Shown here: positions 1-21,994 of the stretch, piece after piece
How the letters are laid out: each line of letters begins with the position of its first letter
How positions within the stretch are numbered: the stretch's first letter is position 1
Source of the DNA: Phallus indusiatus
Taxonomy: Eukaryota; Basidiomycota; Agaricomycetes; Phallales; Phallaceae
Assembly: GCA_027605045.1 (NCBI GenBank)
Contig: JAQFWX010000045.1
Coordinates: forward strand, 124,001 to 188,000
Direction: 5' to 3'
DNA: 64,000 nt
Program-made: the position numbers and the translations under genes
The notes under the pieces: generated by a model
Seen by the model: the letters and a program-made list of their open reading frames with translations, nothing else
What the model was told of the DNA's origin: nothing
The model's database searches: none

Positions 1-812
1 GCTAAACCATGGCCATGAGACGAGGCGTGGCCATGGTGGTGATTGTGGTGATTGTGGTGATGACTGGCTAGATCGTGACCCCATGGGTCGGAGGCTGTTG
101 GCTTATCATAGGTGGTCGCGGGATAGCCAAGACCGGAGTAGTGATGAGAAGGATGATGGTGCGTGTCTTGTCGCCCGCTACCAGGATGATGACCATGCTG
201 GCTATGACTCGTGTGATTACTGGCGTTGTGACTGTTGCTATTGGCGTTACTATTGCTGCTGCTGCTGGTGTTGTTGGTATTGTTGTTGTTATTGCCGTGA
301 TGATGGTGTTGATGGTGAGGATGAGAATGAGGATGGTGGTAATGATCTGAGAGGGCGGGAGAAGGAGAAGACCAATCTGTTGGCGATGAGAATGGATTCA
401 AGCCTGCTCCCCCGCTCGTCCCTGCTGCACCTCCGCCTGCACCACCTGCTGCTGCCGCCGCCGCCGAAGGGGTGGTCGCAGAGGCCGAGGTTGCGATCGA
501 GGCTGAGCCGGGTGGAGGAGGTGAGGATGAGCCGGCAACGCCGATGTAGGAGGTGGAGTTTGTAGTCGAGGAGCGATGGGAGTACGACGGCGGCTGGGCG
601 TAACCATTCCCTGCACTGGCACCGGCACCACCCCCCGCGCCGGCTGCACCCCCGCCTGTCGAAACAGAAGGGCGGTAAGAGAAATTCTGCATTTTGTAGG
701 ATGGATTGGAGAGGGGTAAAGGTGGAGGTGGTAGCGGCAACGACGACGACGAGAAAGACGAGGAAAACAATGGTGTTGGGGGATAGGTGACCAGAAGACT
801 GTTCATTGACAT
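1..812 (-). CDS. His/Ser/Asn-rich low-complexity protein (N-terminal part, runs off left edge)
   Basis: An open frame on the minus strand runs without a stop from an ATG at 812-810 to the window edge, about 270 codons. A second in-frame ATG is at 806-804 and a third at 692-690. The product begins with a Ser/Pro/Leu-rich stretch, then Gly/Ala and Ser tracts. Around 240-340 it has Asn and Ser runs next to His-rich blocks, and a second set of His-rich repeats lies at 1-60. No folded domain is visible in this part. Such histidine/asparagine-rich tails are common in fungal transcription and RNA-associated proteins, but nothing here proves a function. The CDS is 3'-truncated by the window. The other frames across this block are shadows of the same repeats. 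Confidence 0.6.
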   Translation of the reverse strand, partial: MSMNSLLVTYPPTPLFSSSFSSSSLPLPPPPLPLSNPSYKMQNFSYRPSVSTGGGAAGAGGGAGASAGNGYAQPPSYSHRSSTTNSTSYIGVAGSSSPPPPGSASIATSASATTPSAAAAAAGGAGGGAAGTSGGAGLNPFSSPTDWSSPSPALSDHYHHPHSHPHHQHHHHGNNNNNTNNTSSSSNSNANSNSHNASNHTSHSQHGHHPGSGRQDTHHHPSHHYSGLGYPATTYDKPTASDPWGHDLASHHHNHHNHHHGHASSHGHGL

Positions 813-1957
813 TATTATTATAAAGGGCCCCAAGCTTTCAGTCTCGAAACTTGTTCACAGTTTGTCGACAGTGACCAGTGACTGACTTGGACGACAACAC
901 AATACACAATGTCTACCCCCACTAGAGCCTTTACTTATGTACTTAGCTGTCATCCAGACCTTTTATTTTTTTGTTTTCATTTGTTATTTTTTGTTGTTTT
1001 CCTCAAAAGTATCGCACTCTCGTCCCCCTCAAAAGGTGATAATTTTCGAGTAAATATAATAATATTTCCCGGGATTTATTTTATTTTTGATTATATTTTG
1101 ATATTTTATATTTATTTATAGCACTATCAAATTACCACATTTAATTTACCGAGAACGCAACTTTGCCGCGCGTCTTGGGCGAACTTTTCCAGACAGGCAC
1201 ACACCTTGATCATGAACATGGATACATACACGGACATACATTCCAGTTGCAGCGCTCTCAGTCAGTAAGCAGCATATTCAGTGGTGCTGGGACGATGTCG
1301 ATGATGATGATGATAATGAGTACACTGTACCATCTCCACTTTCATAACATGCAACACCATTTAATCTCTTTTAAAATTGATAAACCTCTTCCATTATTAT
1401 TATGCACAATTTCTGCAGCTGATCATTCCGTAAAAAAACGCTCCTCCTTGCGCACATGCACATGCGCAATTGTCGATGATGTTGATCTGTGTGCATGCAA
1501 AACATGAACAAAAAACATTAATTATAGATCCGTCTCCCGTGTCACGTCTCTCAGTCACGCATCTCGCTCGATCTTGCATCGTCATCGTCCTCCGCGGCGA
1601 GCAGACCGAACGGCGGGCATACCAGTATCTTTTCTTTTCGTCTTGGATACCAAGGTTAGCGTTTGAGTATGTTGCTCTAGTTCCACCGTCACCTAGTCGA
1701 GACTTACATATCATCTTCACTTCAGGAATCGATCATATATATGTCCTCACATTTTCAATTCTCATTTCATTATCCTTGATTTTCATTACCCACCTCTTCA
1801 AATCTAACCTAACGTTTCTGATTGATATCAACTCATTTGGTCTTAAACACTATTTCCAACCACCATCAATACCGGCAATCTGTATCTGGTCTCTCTCAGC
1901 ATCTCCCACCAGTGGTTATTTATACGTTATACCGATTCATATACATTTCATTCCCAA
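813..1957. other. Divergent intergenic region
   Basis: About 1.1 kb lies between two genes transcribed away from each other, the His-rich protein and the CRIB-NDR kinase, so it should hold both promoters and 5' leaders. It is AT-rich, with T runs near 960-1120 and a short GAT repeat near 1293-1318. I see no coding exon with credible splice sites and no recognisable RNA gene. Confidence 0.5.
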
Positions 1958-11057
<9,100 letters not shown>

Positions 11058-11799
11058 TTTGGCCCCGATGATCACGAGATTGCCGCTGTGGGGTTGAAGC
11101 TTGTACTTTTAAATGACTTTGTTATGCTAAACTCTGGTCTGCTGTGTTGCTTTCTCTCTCTCTACCTCTTTTTTCGCCGTGATTATGTTCTTCACGACTT
11201 ACGACTGTACGATGAATGTTATGATACAACCATATTTCTCATACACGGTTTTTGGTCCATACGTGTGCCTATCAAATCAGTTCAGAGTTTTTTGGAGATG
11301 AAAGTTCATGAAAATTATCAGGACAGAAGACTTTCCAATTAATACTAGATCGACGTTAAAGTGCGACTTTCATCGGGATCACAATACAAAGAGATCTCAG
11401 ATCCAAGTGATAGCCGTCTGAATCGCGATAGAAGGCGGACTATACACACAAGCGATAAATATAAAGTGCGGTTTCAACATGTTTTATCAAGTATATATTT
11501 GTGAAGCACTGTGACATGATACGGTTGTATTCTTTCAACACTTCGACGGAATAAGCCACCGAAGAAAATCCTGGACAGCGCTACTTTTCGGATCAGGAAG
11601 ACAAAAGAACAAGGGGTTGTGGCTATTTCCGCGCTAACTGAAAACAGGCAAATGCAAGAACGACACGGTTCTGACATTCTTCACTGATCTTCTTTTTGTT
11701 TTTTCTCAAACAACTCATGCACTCGGAAACAAATAAACCAAATTAAGGTGCTGCTTTGTACGGGGATAAATACAAATAGGTAAGTACGTAAATTGTGAA
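11058..11799. other. Intergenic, no gene seen
   Basis: This covers the 3' flank of the kinase and of the convergent putative gene at 11800-12390. Short open stretches on both strands have no splice context or family resemblance. I see no structure beyond ordinary AT-rich sequence. Confidence 0.4.
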
Positions 11800-12390
11800 T
11801 CATTCGGCGCGAAGTCGAGCCTGTTTTTCCTGAAAGAGAGAAAAAAAGGCGTTGTATTTGCTTTGAGTTCAAAGGATCCATGTGATGACAACGGAGTTCT
11901 ACTCCTTGCTTGATATCGGGAGAAGCTTTTTAAATTACCAGATCTCCAGGAACATAATATGCACAATGGGAATGCATGGGGTTGAAATTGACCGAAGCCC
12001 CACGAATGTATGTTGACATCATCTCATTTGGAGTCTTCACCCGATCTCCCCGATCTAAAGCATTTTCAGATCCCACAAAATAAAATTAGATCTTTGTGCT
12101 TTCTTATTTGGGTGGGTAAGAAATCACTGCACCGCTACCTGTTTCGGATGATAGCGTCCTAAACGGACTGACAAATCTGACGTCTGACTTCTAACGAAGC
12201 TACGGCGAAGTCGCTTAGTGGGAAACCTCACATTGTAGCACGCTCCTAGTATCCAGTTTGAAACATGCCAGCCATCGATATCATCGATGTCCTTCGAGAA
12301 TCGACGCGCCTGCACGTGCATCATCTCAATTGCTGGCATCAATTGAAAAGGAATCATCGTACCACCTTGTTCAGTTCTCCTGGCGGATTC
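11800..12390 (-). CDS. Unrecognised multi-exon protein (5' end not found)
   Basis: I do not recognise this product. On the minus strand a block after an acceptor at 12391-12392 reads through about 12140 and includes PAIEMMHVQARRFSKDID and FVRSQTSDLSVRLGRYHPKQ. A GTTTCA...ACTAAG stretch inside it may be a further intron. A second exon near 12050-11937 contains RVKTPNEMMSTYIRGASVNF and ends YYVPGDL before a GTAATT donor. A last exon, 11829-11800, encodes EKQARLRAE and a stop. The phases of the last two exons fit. The protein-like composition and plausible donors and acceptors argue for a real gene, but no start codon exon was identified upstream. A degraded gene is the alternative. Confidence 0.35.
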
Positions 12391-14038
12391 CTACAACAAC
12401 AAGAAACTTGGTTATAACCTGTTATGGCTATGATAAGTAGTTATCCTCTTAGCTGTTGAATTCTTAAGTTCTTGTGCGTGTCAAGGCGCAAGATTGCGCT
12501 TAGACAATTTTTACTTGGAAGCAACCGCAGCACTTTCACTTCTAACTTGACACCTTCCATATGATTGACCTAAAACTTTATTTACGCACTGCTTGGATAC
12601 CATCCTGAGATCTCAGTTTATTTGCGTACTCAGGAGCTGGATCTGCTTCACATTGCTGCGTTGTTTACTCCATGTTGTTGGAATTCGATAACGCGATGAC
12701 GCGCTCGGGCCTTGAGATAGACCTTAAGATAAGAAGATAGAAGACTTCTCACGGCCCTAAGTACTTAAATACTCTTTCTCTCAGGCGGCTTCGGGCTGAG
12801 AACTGGGTGCGCATGCACTTATAAATGTTTCACAATTATGACAATACACTCTCATAAGTCATATTTACTATTCGGAAAACATTATCATGAATCTAATTTC
12901 CTTCTTTGTCGAAGCGCGAGGGAGAGGCAGGCCTATAATAGATGTTTGGTGCCTATGCGTATTGTGGCAACCGGGTGACTTATTTTTGAGATATAAGATT
13001 CCTTTTGCGATCTTATTGATATGAGCCGCTCATCAGTGAAAAGATGTAAAATCGGGAGAACCCCATTCATTCCATCAATTTTGCTTGAGGGACTTCCTTT
13101 GAGTTCCACTCTAAAAAGGTTCTTTTCAACCCCGATTGAAAGAAGTGTAGAGATCACAACTGAGAAAACGTGAGACACGGCAAAAGTATTTCCATGCTGG
13201 ATACGCACGGTTCTTTGTCTTTTTGTACAGATATGTCATGTCGTCAGACTGATTGCATGGAGTGTCCCTAAATATTAGTGTCCCACTCCAGCTCACAAAT
13301 TGTGGCTCCACGATTGATAATTCAGCGTTCACTGTGCCTTATTATGATTATGTATCATATTTTGTTCAATTACAGTTACTTAATTTACGCTACTAGTATG
13401 TGATTGCAATTTACATAAATAACGACTAGAGCTTGCCAATTGCAATCCGAGTTGCCCGGTCCGTTTTGGTATTTAGAAGTATTATCCAATCAGATACTGA
13501 GTATTTCACACAATGTCGAGTCCACCATATACCACTTTTTTTACACCTGCAAAATATACTACTGGTACTGACACTGAGGACGACGACAATGTTTTTTTTT
13601 TGTACTACATCACTTCAACCTCGCTGTTCACACAGCTTGACACAGCGCGGGTTCCACCATTGTGTCATGATCGAGGAACAAATAACTAAACTATAAATCA
13701 TTGGACGAGACTCCGAGTTTTCCCAAAATAAATGCTATGCTGAGGCTTTTAAGTTCTAAATCCTTGAGTCCGCCAGATTCAAATCTGATCATGATATGCT
13801 ACATATCCAGAAAGTAAATCTTTCCAAGCAGTTGTTCGTGTCAATACAGATTATATTTCTATATAATGTAATATTTACGAATGTACAGTGCATGCAGTAT
13901 TACATCATCAGCGAGAGTGGTTAGATGTCCCAAAAATGAGCGAATTTAAGTTGTTATAAATAGAATAATATGAAAGGATAAATAGACTGAAGCATGATAA
14001 ATAAGAGTGAGAAAAATGAAGGGAAAGTAATGACGGAT
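12391..14038. other. Gene-poor stretch
   Basis: About 1.6 kb upstream of the unrecognised gene and downstream of the C2H2 gene. It should contain the missing 5' exon(s) and promoter of the former. Open stretches on the minus strand around 12933-13332 are short, overlap in two frames and show no family resemblance. I find no tRNA, repeat or transposase. Confidence 0.35.
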
Positions 14039-15169
14039 TCATAGTGAAGAGTCACTTGACACGGAACTGCTTCTCGACGGAGGAACTCGACTCGGCATCC
14101 TCTGATATGATAGAGGTGTTGTTGAACGGGAGGAGCCCCTGGAATTTGGCGTTGATGGCGTTGGCAGGAAGCCGGGAACGGGCGTCAATTGGATACTAGT
14201 CAATTCCGAATCCGAATGTTCCCGTGCTAAAAGCACCGCAGAGTCTCCGTGAGTGCGTGCATGGCGACGCATGTTGCTCATAACACTAAAACTACGTCCA
14301 CAGCCTGGAAAAACGCAAGCAAATGCTGTTAAAAAATTAGTTATATACATTTTAAAATTAAAGTCATTAAAAAAACCCACGTTTCTGGCCAGTGTGAGTA
14401 TTATGATGTATCTGCGACAAATTAGAGAAAAGATTTCCGAGAGGGAGAATAAAAATTATTACTTTTAAGCTACTTGGTCTATTGAAGAATTTTCCGCAAT
14501 ATTCGCACTCGTATTTGGCGGGTAACTTCTTTCGCTCCGGAACCAGCGCTATGCCAGACTCGACGCGTTCGTCGCCAGACCCTGTGCTAGATGGTGATGA
14601 ATAGTTGTCTGCATTACCTACATAAGAGCTTGGCCATAACTTAAATGCGACTATGATACACTCACCCTGTTCCCTGGACATATAATGCTGGGAAGAGGTG
14701 TGTCTTTGTGTATGTGATGATCTTGAACTTTCTATGTAAGGACTGAGGTGTTCTTTGTTCCCCATATGGTGAGGTATACGATGAGATTTTAAGCTTTCTT
14801 GTCTTCTTTCCGACCGCCTTTGCGACGCAGAGTGTGTTTCGTGATATTCATAATGTGTTTGAGATACTAACATCATTGGTAAGCAGACTAGTAACGAATC
14901 TAACGATCCGTCAGCAACAAGATATTTCTGAATATAGTCCACATACCTAATAGATCAAATGATAGCTGAAACTTTGAAAAGACTTACATTTTGTGGGCAA
15001 GGTAGAACTTAATGCGCTGAGCGCAAAAGGTGAGGATCGTCTAATGGGAAGCGCCAAATGTTCTACCCGAAATTAAATGAAATGAAATTGGACTGTCAAG
15101 ACTGATATAGACAGTAGCTTTACCTCCAAAAAGATCATGGATACCCGGGAGCGACGGTCGTTCGGTCAT
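14039..15169 (-). CDS. Two-finger C2H2 zinc-finger transcription regulator
   Basis: Likely sequence-specific DNA-binding regulator in the nucleus. The C-terminal half holds two adjacent C2H2 fingers. The first begins YECEYCGKFFNRPSSLK near 14505-14465 and is split by an intron before its histidines (IHHNTHTGQK). The second, after an intron ending near 14326, is CVFPGCGRSFSVMSNMRRHARTH. A Ser/Thr/Pro-rich tail rich in SR and RSSS motifs ends at the stop 14041-14039. The N-terminal part starts with MTERPSLPGIHDLF from the ATG at 15169-15167; an upstream in-frame ATG exists at 15271. It continues HLALPIRRSSPF after an intron and then a Ser/His-rich middle. The junction between the second and third exons has two acceptor choices that keep frame, so the exact N-terminus is uncertain. 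Confidence 0.75.
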
Positions 15170-15803
15170 AATTTGGGGACATCGTAAAGAACTCATGTAG
15201 TGGAGGAGGAGACAATTAGAACCTATGACCAGGCGGAACGGTGTAAGTACAAGGGAAAGGTTTCTAGGCATTGAATCACGCCGCTTATGGTTCTTATACG
15301 AGACGGAAGTGGTAAGATCCTAATTATGTCTTGTGGACACCACGTGATGGACCGTAATCAGGCAAATTGCCATTATCACTGCGCTAACCGCGAGACTGCA
15401 ATGATTTTCAATGATGATTCCGAAATATAGAGAGTGTTGCACTAAGGCTTGCCGGCTTTTGCAACTCAACCAGCCCGATAACCCTGGCTACCATCAGGTT
15501 AACCTCGGAGAGGATCAAGCGAATATTATCGTCATATCGCCATTGGGCTATATTTTGGCCACATCGTTCAGCATTGATCAACAACGCCGGAACGAATAGG
15601 ATTCGCGGATGCCGAGGCAACCTATAAAATGCTGGCAGCGTAACATCAAGATTGATGGCTCTAAATTCGATGAGTCAGAGCCGGCAGCATCAATAATCAA
15701 AGAAGACCGCCTAGACGTTGCTACATCACTACAGCCTAGAGAGACAATACCCAAATCATGATAATGTATAGATTGTTACAAAAAGCACTGCCAATCATAT
15801 CTA
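15170..15803. other. Intergenic, no gene seen
   Basis: This lies between the 3' end of the GTPBP gene and the chosen start of the C2H2 gene, both on the minus strand, so it should contain the C2H2 promoter. If the upstream ATG at 15271 is used, the first 100 bases are coding. No other supported feature. Confidence 0.4.
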
Positions 15804-18675
15804 CTACAGCAATCTCGTCACCACGCCTAGCCCCTGAGGTAATAAAAGAGTCTGCAAAGGAATAAACTGAAGAGCGGGACTACGCACTTTGGTCTTCTCT
15901 TCTCGAAATAGCAGTTTCATGCCTTCTTTGATAAACTCAGGGTGGGATATGAACTCGAACTGGACCACAGCGCGATCGCCCGTCCGTAAAATACCGTCAG
16001 GGTTATCTATGTTTATTATCCGTACTGTCTGTCGAACGGCTCCACAATGAAGCATAGCCTGTAAGAATTGAGTTGGAACTGGGTCAGTTTCCCTTAGCAT
16101 TTTTCATATACATGGTTCATCTTGCCTGGTAATTCCGTTGTACAGTTGTATTATGGCTGCAAAGAAAGTATAACTTTTCGTGGAATATACAACGCATACA
16201 AATTTTGACTCACTAAAGGATCAACACGGTGCCTTCGAACCTGAACACGGCTTTTCATTTATGGTCAGCGCGGGAATACCAGGGTCAAGGGTCAGTAAAA
16301 GGATGGAATCAGTACCTTTGGGAGGAGAACTTTCATTCTTTCCTACAATTACCATACCTAGGGTGACTATTTAAAAACATGGTTTACGGATCAATGATCC
16401 AAGACAAAAATACTTGACCTTTCCGTACAGTTGCTCGTCGTATCCGTTTGAGAGCCATGGAGACACATTGCCCCGCCACCGCAGATTTGACAGGTGCTCT
16501 AATTGGACCATATCATCTACTATGAAAACCAACTTTTCACAAGAAATGAGAAAGGCAACGAACCTTTTACGATGGATGTCTTTTACTGCAGTTGGCATAA
16601 AATTGCCGTTAGAGTCCGGGCCGATAAGGATCGAGTCTCCGATTTTTACCTGCCCTGCATTCAGGATGCCATCCACGACCGTCCCCACATACGGAACAGA
16701 CCTATAAACCTGAGTTGTATCATTCATAGCTACGGAGTCATTGTAACCGGTACGGTAATTTAAACCCACCAGACTTCTGTTACGGAATACTAGAATATCG
16801 GGAAATTTAGAAATAGCGCACACAACTCCATTTGGCTTGTTACTGATTTACGTACCTCTAAAGGCTGATCAGCAGGATATTTTGTATCATCCGCTTCGCT
16901 GGACGGCAAGAGATTGAGAAAGGTACGAAGCTAACGAAATTTACCAAGTTGCTACAAAGATCACTAAGCTCGCTTACAAAATCGAGACCTTCTCCAGTTG
17001 TGTTCGATATTTGAAAAATGGGACAGAGTCTATCATAGAATCAATATGTAAATGATTTAATGATAAAGAATAGGTGCTTGCTTTTCTGAAGCAAAAACTT
17101 GGGATATTTCAATGGCAATCTCCGCAGATCGGACAAAAACAGGCTTTTTTCTAAACGAGGAACAATTGAATAGACAGACAAACCAACAGACCGTTGTAAA
17201 CACAAATACCGGCATCCCGGGCTCATAAGCACTTTTTCAACCTGCTTCACTGTTTCGGCCAGAATATTCGCCGGTGTCATGTCAATCTAGATGAGGTACT
17301 AATTCGGAACCAGCGGAAAGCGGGACTCAAGATGCACTCCGACCTTGGTTATGCAAACCACCACGGGAACATTGAGAGCTATCGCGATTGCGAGATGCTC
17401 TTTCGACATTCCTATCAATCCGGCATTACCCGCAACCATCAACATTACCAGAGAAGGAGCGCCAGAGGTAAGACCTGTGACATCTTGTTATTTTGTTGAG
17501 GTTTCAAGCCAATTATTGATATACCATATAAAGTTGTCTTCAAATATCGCTCGTGTCCGGCCAAATCTATAATTATTTGGAAAGATGTTATAAAAGCGGA
17601 AATACATACAAGCACCCTACCTATAAAGGATACAATCTTTGCCGACTTATTTGATATTTCATCCCATCCTAGCTTTTCCCGCCGAATAACATCTATGTCA
17701 TTGGAAAAGTGTGTCCTGGGAAGCACCGGAGATCCTTCAGTGGAGAAACCTAATATCTTTGGGATATGAGATACATATAAAACAACAAAAGTCCCATGAA
17801 TTACCTCCATGCCGACACTAGAGGTTCTCCCAGATTCAATCTCATGTTTGTGCCGAAACAGCCCAACTCTTGCTAGACCTCTGCCATCATCTAAACCGCC
17901 TCTTGTCAAAACGCCAAGTGTTGTAGATTTACCGGCACTAACATCATTCAGCTCGGGACAACGGATGGTTGAGAAAACGTTGCAACTGACTCTACGTTGC
18001 CGACAACTGCGCAGCGTACTTCCGGTGTAAGGTTCAAACTGGTAGGAGGTATTCGTAATAAATAGGATGCTCGAGGTGTTTCATCGTGTGCTACCAAAAG
18101 CGTTGAAACCTCGAAAAGATTATTCAACATTGTTATCCATCAACTAGTGACTGAAGACATACCTTTGCACCGATCTCCTCAGCCGCTCGCAACAACCCAA
18201 CCTCAATATGCTTTATACCTTCCAAACTGCATGGAATTGTTTCAAGACCCTTCAAAGATTCTCTTTCTTCTATATTGAATAATTGGAATCGGGCCGGGTG
18301 GCGACTAAAACGGATAATGTACTCTCCCTGGTTTTGCGTTATCCTACCGGCTATAGCATCTCGAGCTTTCTGATAGTCTTCGTCGAGCTCGGACAACAAC
18401 CAAGACTAAATTCTTGAAAATGAGATAGGAACCGACGATGTAATACATGTACGTACCTGAATATTGTTATCATCGAACTCAACTGCTCCTACCACATGCA
18501 CAGGGCTTTCAAGGCTTTTAGATTTCCCTTTAGAGCCTTTTTCTTCTTTGTTCTTCTTGAGAATATTCTCATCTCCGCTTACGAGACTTTGTGTACGTTG
18601 CTTTGCACGTTGGTGAATGTTATCTATTTCTTCCTGGAAAGCCCTTAACGAGAGTTTGGGAGCTTTGTGCGACAT
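15804..18675 (-). CDS. GTPBP1/GTPBP2-type translational GTPase
   Basis: EF1A-related GTPase of the GTPBP1/2 family, cytosolic, linked in animals to rescue of stalled ribosomes and mRNA turnover. It starts [18 protein letters not shown] (ATG 18675-18673), followed by a Lys-rich segment. The P-loop is [18 protein letters not shown], split by an intron near 17950-18000. Then come the family signature [16 protein letters not shown], the G3 motif [15 protein letters not shown] near 17570-17525, and the G4 motif ITKID split by an intron ending near 17283. Domain II reads [20 protein letters not shown] near 16700, and the C-terminus [15 protein letters not shown] ends at 15804. All switch and G-motif residues I can see are intact. 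It has many introns of 50-110 bases. The divergent neighbour is the Zn2Cys6 factor, 293 bp away. Family assignment is strong; individual borders are approximate. Confidence 0.88.
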
Positions 18676-18968
18676 AGTTGATGCGATTTTAATCAGGAGT
18701 GTAAGGGAATTGCATCCGGTTTAAATATCATAAGTAGAAGGTCGAGTCAGTACTGTTGTTGACTCGAATGCACTATGTACGTGCACGGCATACTAGTACC
18801 TCTCTTGTGACAATGCATGACTAAGCCGCGCTGCCGCAGGCCAAGTTACCCGACCGAAGACTCTCAAAAGACTCTAGATCTAGTACTTAACGACATTCGA
18901 CATTGTTGATGATCACAAGAAAGTCTTCCCCCCCTTCCTACAATCAAAAATACGTCTCATTTCTCCAC

Positions 18969-21943
18969 ATGGCTTCCACGTCGGATTTACAAATGATTGA
19001 GACCCCAGGGCCAGGCTCAACAAAGCGGAAGCATCAACTGCTACCTCTGGGCACTCCTCCGCAAACAGTCTGTCCAACTTTCTTCATTATCAAACTTGAT
19101 ATGATCTCTTATTAACTCGTCTCACTCAAGCATTCGGCTCATCACCTCATCCCGGCGAACATCGTACCGCCCTTAAAGTAAATAGTAAGCATTGCATTAT
19201 TGATACAATTTATACCTAAAAGATTTCAGAGGCATGCAATATGTGTAGAAGGTGTTTTCAACACAGAAACCATTATGTTTCGACCTTTGCTTAATTAAGT
19301 TAGGCAGAAGATGCGTTGCGAAGGGGCCGACGCAGGCCTTGCTTGTTCTCGGTGTCAAAATTCTAATTTGGAATGCGTTTTTGAGAAGGCTCCCGCCAAC
19401 AAAGTTCCAGTGATCCCCGCGACGAGGTATTCTTACAACAGAACCCCTTTACGATGAAAGTGTTGCTAATTGTCATTTGATAGCCGTCTTTCTTCTCTGG
19501 AAGAGAGAGTTGAACTTCTTCAATCCACACAACTTCAAATGCAGCAGTCCCTAGAAGAAATTCTGCTTGAATTGAGAAGCTGCTCAAAGTTTTGAAAGAA
19601 CAAATAACATCGTTTATAAAAGTACGCACATAGTATCTAGCTAACGTGACGTCACCCATAATTTTTTCAGAAAAGAGGTATAACGTCCAAGAGAACTTTG
19701 AACTAAAGGCTACGAGCGATATATCCGAACACCCGTTCAACACGATCTTTGAGAGTCCAACAATTATTAATACCCAAGATTCCACTCGGTTCGATCCGGA
19801 TATGTCAAGTAGGAAGGTGCCCAAGCTCCCCAGTGAATCATCTGAGCCAATTACCCCCGGCTATGTTTTTCGCACTCTTGAGCTTTATATTCCGTATACA
19901 CAATCGGTACATCCTTGCACCCCCAATTTGCCTTAAAATAGGTAAGACCCGCTTTTTCGCTTTATCTGTCAATCACTAAATCACACTAAGTACGACAACG
20001 AGGACACTGGTAAACTTGGTACTCCGAAAAACAGCATAAAACGACTTGATGCAAGAAATGTCATCCGTGAAGATAAGGGACATGGATGGAATCCTCAAGA
20101 TCGCACCAAAGATTTTTATGCCTTAGACTCATCCTATCCAGATCCTGTCGACCGGGGTTTGATCACCAAACACGAAGCCCAATGCCTATTTGACCTGTAC
20201 GACTCACCCAACATTGATTCTGAAATATGCTGATTTGGATTTTGTAGATTCTTTAAAAAATGTTTTCCGAGAATGCCAATTTTTGATCCCAGAATCGACA
20301 CCTTCCAATCCCTTCGCCAAAGAAGCGTTTTTTTGCTTTGCTGTATTCTTATGGTAGCAGTTCGAGTATGTTTGATTTACTACTGTAGGGTACAATTTGA
20401 GTGATCTTTTCTAGGCGAGAGATGGTGGCAATCCAACTTCATTACAAAATGTCCTGTGGGACGAAGCGATGGCTAGGGCAAAAGTAACGATGTTCCGTCG
20501 TGTAACAGATCTTGAAGTGGTCCAAAGCTTGATCAGATGTTTATCAATAATATTGATCATCGCTGACTTGAAATACTTAGCTTCTGCTGGCCGCTTGGAG
20601 TCAACCGGGGGTACTTGTTGGATACTTACAGGTTTGTGGCTGTAAATGGTCGCTTAACTTGGTTGATTGGTGAATAGGTCATGCTATCCGATGTGCCGTT
20701 GAAATGGGTATCCATAAGGCTTTGACGAAATTGACCGCCTCCTCATTGGAGACTTGCGTTGCCAACGTTGCCGAGAAAGTTCAAATCTTAGTATCATCTG
20801 CTCGAGTATGGTGCGCGTTATTCGCTTTTGGTAATCATTCCTGCGTGATCTCTTGAGAACTTTTCTCACGTGGGATAATAGAACATCAGTACGACTTTTT
20901 TTTTATTAACAGAAACCAGCCTAACTTTCTAAAACGAATAGATTATCTTTCGATATTGGGAGGTCAGTTACCGTCGATGCTTGTAGCAACTACTTTTGTT
21001 TTAATTTATTTCCAGACATACCATGACGGGTCATTCAAGATCTATCAAAAATGCTCGCGAAATTTTACTGTGCCATCCATTTTCTCAGCTTAGCGACTTG
21101 AGATTCGTTTTCGCTTGCGAGATCATGGTTTTAGAGTACCAGTTGTTAGAAACCTTGCCAACTGCTGATGCGGATGATCCTCGTTGCCAAGGACACCTTC
21201 AGGAAGCACAAACACGAATGGATCAATGGTTCACAGAGCCATGGGACATCATTGTTGGTGAGATAAGCAGGTGCATATGATAGGGCATTTAGAAGCTAAC
21301 GCAGTTTCGACAAGGCGAACACTATCCCGTCGAACATTATATGCGGCAGACCCTGCGGATTCATAAGGAATATGGTTTCATGACTGTTCGTGCTGTTTCT
21401 CACAACTTGAGGTCATTAATTACTACGATCTTAATATTCCTAGCTTCATATGGCTGGCATGCCCCGGATTATTACTTCAGAGGATTTAGACAACGCTTCG
21501 AGTAATGAAAGGTTAAATTGTGTTCATGCAGTCTAAGCTGCCAAAGAGATTGTCAGGATATCTGTAGAAGAACCCTCATATCGCGATGGTCTGAGATACT
21601 GTTTGTCTGATTAATCTCTCGTCTTTCGAGATGTCGTATCTAATCATATATTCGCACAACGCCGACTTGTTTTTACAGTGGGCTTTCCTTTATAGGCGCA
21701 CTTCTCCTACGTCTAGGAATCTTTTACACGACGAGGAGATTGTCAATCGATACGCTGTAAAATTGTTTCATGTTCTGCTTGACGGTAGGCAATTCATCAA
21801 ACCCATTATTCTGACTGGCCATCTCATACGATTTTCCAGTCCCTACATGCCGATTCAAATATCAGTTTTTTTCCTTATTGAAAGCGAAAGATTTGATATC
21901 CAAGGATGCACCCGGAGACGAGGAAGTAGCCGATTCAACCTAA
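18969..21943 (+). CDS. Zn(II)2Cys6 fungal transcription factor
   Basis: Nuclear regulator with an N-terminal binuclear zinc cluster and a fungal-specific transcription factor middle domain. After splicing across a donor near 19251 and an acceptor near 19300 the cluster reads ACNMCRRQKMRCEGADAG, then LACSRCQNSNLECVFE. This gives the six expected cysteines. A short coiled coil follows (SSLEERVELLQSTQLQMQQ). The middle region contains DPVDRGLITKHEAQCLFDLY near 20145-20200 and GHAIRCAVEMGIHKALTKL near 20680-20740, typical of the Fungal_trans domain. The start is set at the ATG at 18969; the first one or two junctions are uncertain. The stop is probably TAA 21941-21943 (reading KDAPGDEEVADST), though another frame ends at 21954. 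Its target is unknown. It converges on SPO11. Confidence 0.8.
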
Positions 21944-21994
21944 TAAATAAATAATTTGCCACACGAAGGGTCATATTATTTTAATAATGCTAAG

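Noticed and set aside
83..565. A long plus-strand open frame rich in Cys, Trp and Tyr
   Set aside because: It is the antisense reading of CAC/CAT, AAC and AGC repeats of the His/Asn/Ser-rich minus-strand protein. Its composition is implausible for a real protein.
13780..13800. T-loop-like sequence GATTCAAATC suggesting a tRNA
   Set aside because: No matching acceptor stem, D-arm or anticodon arm can be drawn around it. No other tRNA candidate was seen in the window.
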